DNA from: Saxidomus purpurata
Taxonomy: Eukaryota > Mollusca > Bivalvia > Venerida > Veneridae
DNA length: 64,000 nt
Assembly (NCBI GenBank): GCA_022818135.1
Contig: JAFMSR010000003.1
Location: forward strand, 13,875,325 to 13,939,324
Direction of reading: 5' to 3'
Position numbers and translations under genes: made by a program. Within the stretch, counting starts at the first letter, position 1. The number at the start of each line of letters is the position of its first letter. Below the pieces are notes generated by a model. It did not search any database, was not told the DNA's origin, and was given only the letters and a program-made list of their open reading frames with translations. This document shows, piece after piece, positions 58,331 through 64,000 of this stretch.

Positions 58331-60306
58331 AAAAATGACGCAAATACATTTGAAACGAACGTAAGATTCATACAAATCGTGCTTACTCGGTCATTTCCGG
58401 AATCACCCGTAAAAAAATCGCCGATGACGACAGAGTGATATAATTGACGTCATAATTTCCTGTATAACATAAAGTCAAATAATATGAAAATAGGCAATAC
58501 CTATATAGGGCGAAAGCATAACAGGAATTTCATTTTTAGAAATGGTACGAATTTTTTGAGGACGCAAAACGGTTCAAGTTCCGAAAATTATTGGTCACGA
58601 ATATCCATAGAGTCATGCATCGAGGGTTGATTGCGAAAAGAAATGGTGCTTTTTTATGGCGTCACAAGAAAGAACATCAAACTTTAGGAATGTGTATAAA
58701 TAGGATCTCTTTACATTTCAAAGTACAAAGCTGAAGTGTTGCGTTTTCAAACACAAAATTTTGTGTTTTTGCGCAAAAATTGCTGATATTTAATGACAAC
58801 CAACATTCCTGTGACGTAATTGAAGTCTCGGCAAATTCCCTACCCTTCATTCGCCGAGACGTGCGTTGCTACAGACGGTGCACGTTATATAGGAGGATAA
58901 TTGCGTTTTCAGTGTAACACAAAATTTATGTGATATTTTCACGTGGCGCCAAGCGGGTAATCCTTGGTGTTACGAGGAATTTAACGTGATGTTACACCAT
59001 ACCAACAATTTTTCTGTTTTGGTTACTCTCTTTTATTGATTTGTTTCTCTAAATATCGAAAACGCGGAAACGTCACCAGAAACATAGCGCAAATGACGTC
59101 AATTAAACGAAGTCATCGTGCATGGATTCCCTTAATTCTTCGGATTCTTTGACGTAAATCCGGTTAAAGAGCGCAAAACGTAAAATAAAAATGGTAATCC
59201 ACTGTTTCAAAACTGTGAATTATCACTTTTATTTCACTGAGAAAACTCTATAATTCACTGAAAAACATAAAATAAAAGTATGTTATCGTATCGTCAATGG
59301 GTGCGGACCCAAATTGAAATCTTCCATGGGTAATCGTGAATTCATTTTTTTATTGCTTTCAGTATTCAATTAAATACTCGTACATACGTTTACCTATGGT
59401 CGGGCTTCGCCCGAAGTTCGAGCTTTCGCCCGTATAAAGTGTTTTCTTAAATTTAACTATTTCTCTAAGAAGATAATTTTAAAAGGAGAGCGTGCATTGA
59501 AGCATGTTGAAGCTTTATTTAAAAAAACCCTCTGTACGTTGAACAACGCTGAAGTTGCTTCTGGTCCGAATACGACTCTTGAACTAAAAATAGATGATCA
59601 CTGATATACATGTACGAATCATTAAAGCAACACTGACGAACAACATACAAATAAAATCTAAACTCTTCTTACAATCAGTGACATGTTTGATAATCGTTGG
59701 TATTTTTCTTTTACATGATTGTGTTGAATTTTGTGGAAGACAAAGTTCGATGACCAGCCAAATTGCCCAAGTCACTCCGAAGTTATTGCCCTTTCATTGC
59801 CAAAATTGAGCACATCTGACAGGTCTCTCACTTGAACAATTTCCAACCACTCCGTAGTTATTGCCCTTTCATTACCAAAATTGAGCACAATTATAGAGTT
59901 AGCAGGTCTATCCAACCAGTCTTCACTGAACTTGCGCTGAAGGTGTATTTGTCTTATATCTCGACCAAGTTCAATAAGTAGCTAAATCGCCTCAGTCACT
60001 CAGCTTGCACAGCTACAGAACCCAAAATAAAATTAATGTTCCAAAGTGGGGACAGATTAAGGGCCATTAGGCAAAAGTTTGGGGCTTGAATGGTAAGACC
60101 AATTGACTGACTTTACAAGTTACAATGTCGAACAATAATACTCAATGAGACTGATCATACGAAATGTCGTCGTAGATCAGCAAAGTGAACCGATAACGGC
60201 GTAAATGTTACTTTAAAACTGTGCCTCGTTTAAGGTAACGATCTACTTGTATTAAAAAGTTTGACCTCTGAGATACATATATACTTCAAGATACAGCGTA
60301 AATATA
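58331..60306. other. Intergenic, hairpins and cAMP-response-like motifs only
   Basis: TTGACGTCAT (about 58446) and ATGACGTCAA (about 59095) occur. A perfect 8-bp stem GTCTCGGC/GCCGAGAC is at 58825-58860. A near-duplicate of TCCGAAGTTATTGCCCTTTC occurs at 59776 and 59853. No gene is supported. Confidence 0.4.
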
Positions 60307-60312
60307 AATGAA

Positions 60313-60363
<51 letters not shown>

Positions 60364-60365
60364 AT
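60307..60365. repeat. (AAAT)n microsatellite
   Basis: About 15 uninterrupted copies of AAAT/AATA. Confidence 0.95.
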
Positions 60366-61869
60366 ATCAATACGAACATTTTTGAATGACCTTTAAAGAC
60401 AGGAAAAACAAGAACAAAATGAAATAAAATTACCAGCAGTATTACCTTTGAAGGAATTTATTACTAGGAATATTTCTAGACAATGCCAGACAGGCTCCTG
60501 TAGCGAACAACTGACCAATCTATAAATAGAGTCTGCAATCACGAGCCGATCACGTGACCGACTTTTGAATTTTTTAACAACAGTTTCAAATTCGTCATTT
60601 CTACCGTAGTCAACAGTACTTCTTTGTTAAAAGCAAAAACACTTTACAGTTTACAAGAAGATAAAACATGAGATTAAAGACCGATAAGCCCCATGACCAA
60701 ACTTTCACACCACCACGGTGCGCCATACTTTTATATTTTAAATGATGACAGGTTTATGTAATCTTTTGCAGAATCATGCAGCGTTTGCGCGCTTGACGAT
60801 GTCAGACAAGCGTCGTTATGTTTTGAGTTTGATATAAATTATAATTACAGCGTTAAGGCGCCTTTAAACGTTTGTAAATCGTCCTTTATTCTTTATATTA
60901 ACGACCCAATATTATATAGGGTAAACAATCTTTACGTTATCATAAAATATATTATTTGTCTATCGTGCTATCAAAATGTGTTTAAGATTCCTATCGTCTG
61001 CTGAATTAGGGGGAAAATCAGATTTTATCGTCATTTGAATTATAAAACACCTTTTTGTGTAACTAACAACGTTTTATTCCACCCAGGTGCGAAAAAAGTG
61101 GAAAATGACTTTCTATTAATTTTTTAATACTATCTTTACATCGGTATTATAACTACCACGTCTTTGAGTATCATAAATCATTTGTTTTCTATAATATTGC
61201 GCTTCCTTAACCATAATACGATAAAAAATTCGCCGTCGTTATATGACCATATCAGCAACAATCAAAATATTAATAGCGACCACAAAAATTAAAATCTGAA
61301 TATTCTCTTGCTCGTAAAAGAGGGACATGCTTACAAATCGTTGCTAATCTTTTTAGAAATCTGATACACTTGTACCCTTGATTTCGTGGATTCATTCTAC
61401 ACTCCGCATCCCCTTGTGAGTTATAGTCTTCTGATATTTGATAGCCCTTTTGTCGGCTCTGTATTTCTGAAGTCAGCGCCCGACCTTACCATGTCAGGTA
61501 GACCAAATGATGAGCGCCCCGTGATACGCCCTCTGTCACAGATTTCAATTTTCTATCCTGCTTATCCCGCCATCAGCATGAATCTGTATGACTGGGACCT
61601 TTCGATTAACATATGAAACATTGCAAAGGCTGGCTTGCCTAAGCGACAGACAATAGATTTATGAAATAGAGCCGTGAAGAAGTCATGATTCCATCATATG
61701 ATAACATGATTTAGGAACCATGAGAAGATACAGACGTAGTAAAAATACAGTCTGATTGTTACGTTAGAAGTACTCGCAGTTTTAGTTTTCAAAGAAATCG
61801 ATAATTTATTGCGCAAGGAAAAGTCTGAATCTAAAAAATAAATAAAAAATGTATGAATTCGCTCTGTGT
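60366..61869. other. Intergenic, nothing recognised
   Basis: AT-rich sequence with no supported gene. The 76-codon frame at 61386-61616 has no recognisable domain. Confidence 0.4.
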
Positions 61870-62060
61870 CCGCAGCAACAACAGCAGAGTATCACCATCA
61901 GCAACAGGGGCAGTAGCAACAATATCACCATCAGCAACAGGGGCAGTAGCAACAATATCACCATCAGCAACAGGGGCAGTAGCAACAATATCACCATAGC
62001 AACAGGGGCAGTAGAAGATGTGACCGCAACAGGGGCATTAGCAGCATTAGCAACAACATA
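61870..62060. repeat. 33-bp repeat with CAGCAACAGGGGCAGTAG, then AGCAAC-rich tract
   Basis: AGCAACAATATCACCATC plus AGCAACAGGGGCAGT is repeated 3.5 times, followed by irregular CAACA/CAGCA sequence to about 62230. Frames on both strands stay open because the unit is a multiple of three. Confidence 0.9.
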
Positions 62061-62230
62061 AAAGCAGTGGAAGTGTGAGCAGTTGCAGTAACAACAGGAT
62101 AAGTATATTCCACGGCGCGGCATCATCAGCAACAAAAACAGTAACCACAGGGGTAATATCAACATCAACAATAAAAGAAACATCAACAAAAGTAGAAACA
62201 GCAACGACAGGGAAAAAATAACAGCAGCAG

Positions 62231-63340
62231 AAGAAACGACAACACTAGGAATAATAGAATCAGCTGTCCCATCCGTATCAAGTGAATGACGTCATGAAAT
62301 AGTTTTGATATAATACCGAGTATGCGCCGGTCCGCCGAAAGAATCAACAATATCAAAAAGGCAACAACACGAATGCGTAAGGATGAGTTAAAGTGTGAGT
62401 GAGCTTGTCCACTTTGCTTTTCCTTGCCTTCTCTCGAAAATTGATACGGGTATCCTACACTATATAATTAAATTAATGTATTTAATGAATTGAATTTATG
62501 AAATTGTGCATTGTATATATTCAAACATGTACCGTATGTATCTTTGATTATCGAGAAAGCAAATAAGATGTTGCCCGAAAAAGTGTAACGTGGGCAACCA
62601 GTCAATTGTCACGCTGACTGACAAGATAAAATACACGTTTACAGCAACATTTTTATGCTATGTTCTTTCTTACGTCCAGTTAATGGCTGAAAATAGCAGT
62701 TTAAGAAAATACAACAAAACAATCTGTCCGATATTATGTGTGATGCCACATAATTAATATATTATAAGCAGCTAACTAAACTCCTACAAAGTACAATCTC
62801 TACTAATGTGAATTTTTACCTTTTCCCTGTATTTTAGAACTGACAGCCTATCCTGTATTTTGTGACAGTACTCTCTAAAGCGTGTTTGAACATTGAACAA
62901 TCTATTATGCAATGTTGTTTCCACGGAATAAAACCTTCAGCACACAAAAACGTCGGGAGTGTTTTAACGTGGCCGACAGAACGCATCCGGTAGCTCTTAG
63001 AGTTTCAAAAGGATTCATGTTTTAAACATATCTTTAATGGAACTGTTTTCTGGGGATTTATAGCGGTTGACCATGTTTGTTTGTCATGTTTGGTTTCACC
63101 ATTAGCGAATCTTTTTTACTTACACGAAGCATAACAAAAAAAGAGAAGAAAATCCTATCTCAAATCGTCAGATATGCTCGTCGTCCGTCCAAATCCTAAA
63201 CAGCTTTTTAATTGTTTAATAATTGCTTTATAAATATTTTCATAATCCTTTATTCAATAAACACAACTACAGGAGCAGAAAATTGACTAAAAGCATGTTT
63301 AAAAGTAATCCCAGTAGTTTTATGCTGATTTACCGTCAAC
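62231..63340. other. Intergenic, nothing recognised
   Basis: No gene or repeat is identified apart from a GAATGACGTCATG CRE-like site near 62284. Confidence 0.4.
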
Positions 63341-63344
63341 CGGA

Positions 63345-63390
63345 AGTACAACTTGTGAGGCCCGCGGAATAATACAAAATGGCTGATGTA
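63345..63390 (+). promoter_or_regulatory. Possible promoter and first coding codons of a gene running off the window
   Basis: ACCGGAAGTA (an ETS-type site common at animal start sites) is followed about 30 bp later by ACAAAATGGCTGATGTAAAG. The ATG at 63379 has a strong Kozak context, and GTAAAG at 63388 could be a donor after Met-Ala-Asp. This is weak evidence, since such combinations occur by chance. Confidence 0.2.
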
Positions 63391-64000
63391 AAGCGTTCGA
63401 AAGCAGATTAACCGATTTTATGCATTATGCCTTTGCGTTCATGCAATTAGCATGCATGCTGCTTGATTACAAAGTTGTTTTGGTCTTTTCTAAAATGTGG
63501 CAACATTTTAACAGGCTATTTTATTTTACATAGTTTTTGTTTCAGCAGGAAATTACATCAGTTGTTCGTCATATTCCTTTCTTTCCATTAATGGTACTAA
63601 TAACAGAAGCTTTTGAATTATGGCCATTTGTTTACAGTTAAGCCATAAATGCTTGTGTAGACAACACGTAACCTACACGCATTTCGCAGGCAATATGCAT
63701 TTATACACCGCATGACTCGATTTGGGTATCATAAACAAAGCAGGCTGCAAGTACCAGAACATGTACATGCACATAATAGGAATGCCGATGGTAAAACATC
63801 AGTATGTATCGAGTGTCCTTTCTAAAAGCTGAAAATACGTTTTATGCAAAATGTTATATCCACGCTTTAAATCGATACTATTTCATTACGCAGAACATGT
63901 CTATCAAAGTTTGAAAGAAGCCCTTTTCAACAGTCCATAAAATGTTCTTCTATTTTGCATAACTGGATTTTATGAGTGGGTACTTTATAAATGCAGGGTA

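Noticed and set aside
61806..62204. 132-codon Leu-rich minus-strand frame resembling membrane segments
   Set aside because: Translation of a CAGCAA/33-bp repeat tract; the hydrophobicity comes from TTGCTG-type repeats.

Overview
The window is eukaryotic, AT-rich and full of repeats. Intron/exon structure, a lineage-typical B-box/coiled-coil protein and dispersed repeats ending in GCTCACCTG / AGGTGAGCT and rich in GACCCCGGGTC point to a bivalve mollusc, probably a heterodont clam. That assignment is inference, because no species-diagnostic gene is present.

Three protein-coding genes can be reconstructed exon by exon, and all junctions keep frame. (1) A B-box/coiled-coil (TRIM-like) protein lies on the minus strand at 9717-4004, with 2 coding exons and 363 aa. 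(2) Mitochondrial isobutyryl-CoA dehydrogenase (ACAD8, valine breakdown) lies on the minus strand at 39416-24027, with 11 coding exons and 425 aa. (3) A RERG/RASL12-type Ras-like GTPase lies on the plus strand at 46907-52873, with 4 coding exons and 235 aa. The second and third genes are head to head. Nothing suggests that the three act in one pathway.

A plus-strand, decayed copy of ACAD8 exons 2-4 with its introns lies at 11323-15799. It is therefore an inverted, partial segmental duplication of the gene 20 kb away. A 500-N scaffold gap (21253-21752) separates the two copies, so their linkage and orientation depend on the scaffolding.

Layout: 1-2335 is a 77-bp satellite array with higher-order structure. 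2.3-9.7 kb holds the TRIM-like gene, whose intron carries a 36-bp minisatellite, a TA-flanked MITE and a 166-bp repeat array. 10.6-11.1 kb is a LINE reverse-transcriptase fragment. 11.3-15.9 kb is the ACAD8 pseudogene, with a repeat array inserted in it. 16-23.8 kb is mobile and tandem repeats plus the gap. 24-39.4 kb is ACAD8, with introns loaded with minisatellites and at least three TIR elements. 39.5-46.9 kb is repeats, including an unusual GATC-dense TIR element. 46.9-52.9 kb is the GTPase gene. 53-64 kb is intergenic, with small tandem repeats, a tRNA-derived SINE fragment and a weak candidate first exon near the right edge.

I found no CRISPR array, operon, intact tRNA/rRNA gene or bacterial feature. 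The best leads are the inverted ACAD8 duplication, a duplicated splice acceptor at ACAD8 exon 9, substitutions at conserved G-motif positions of the GTPase, and several apparently uncharacterised non-autonomous TIR elements.
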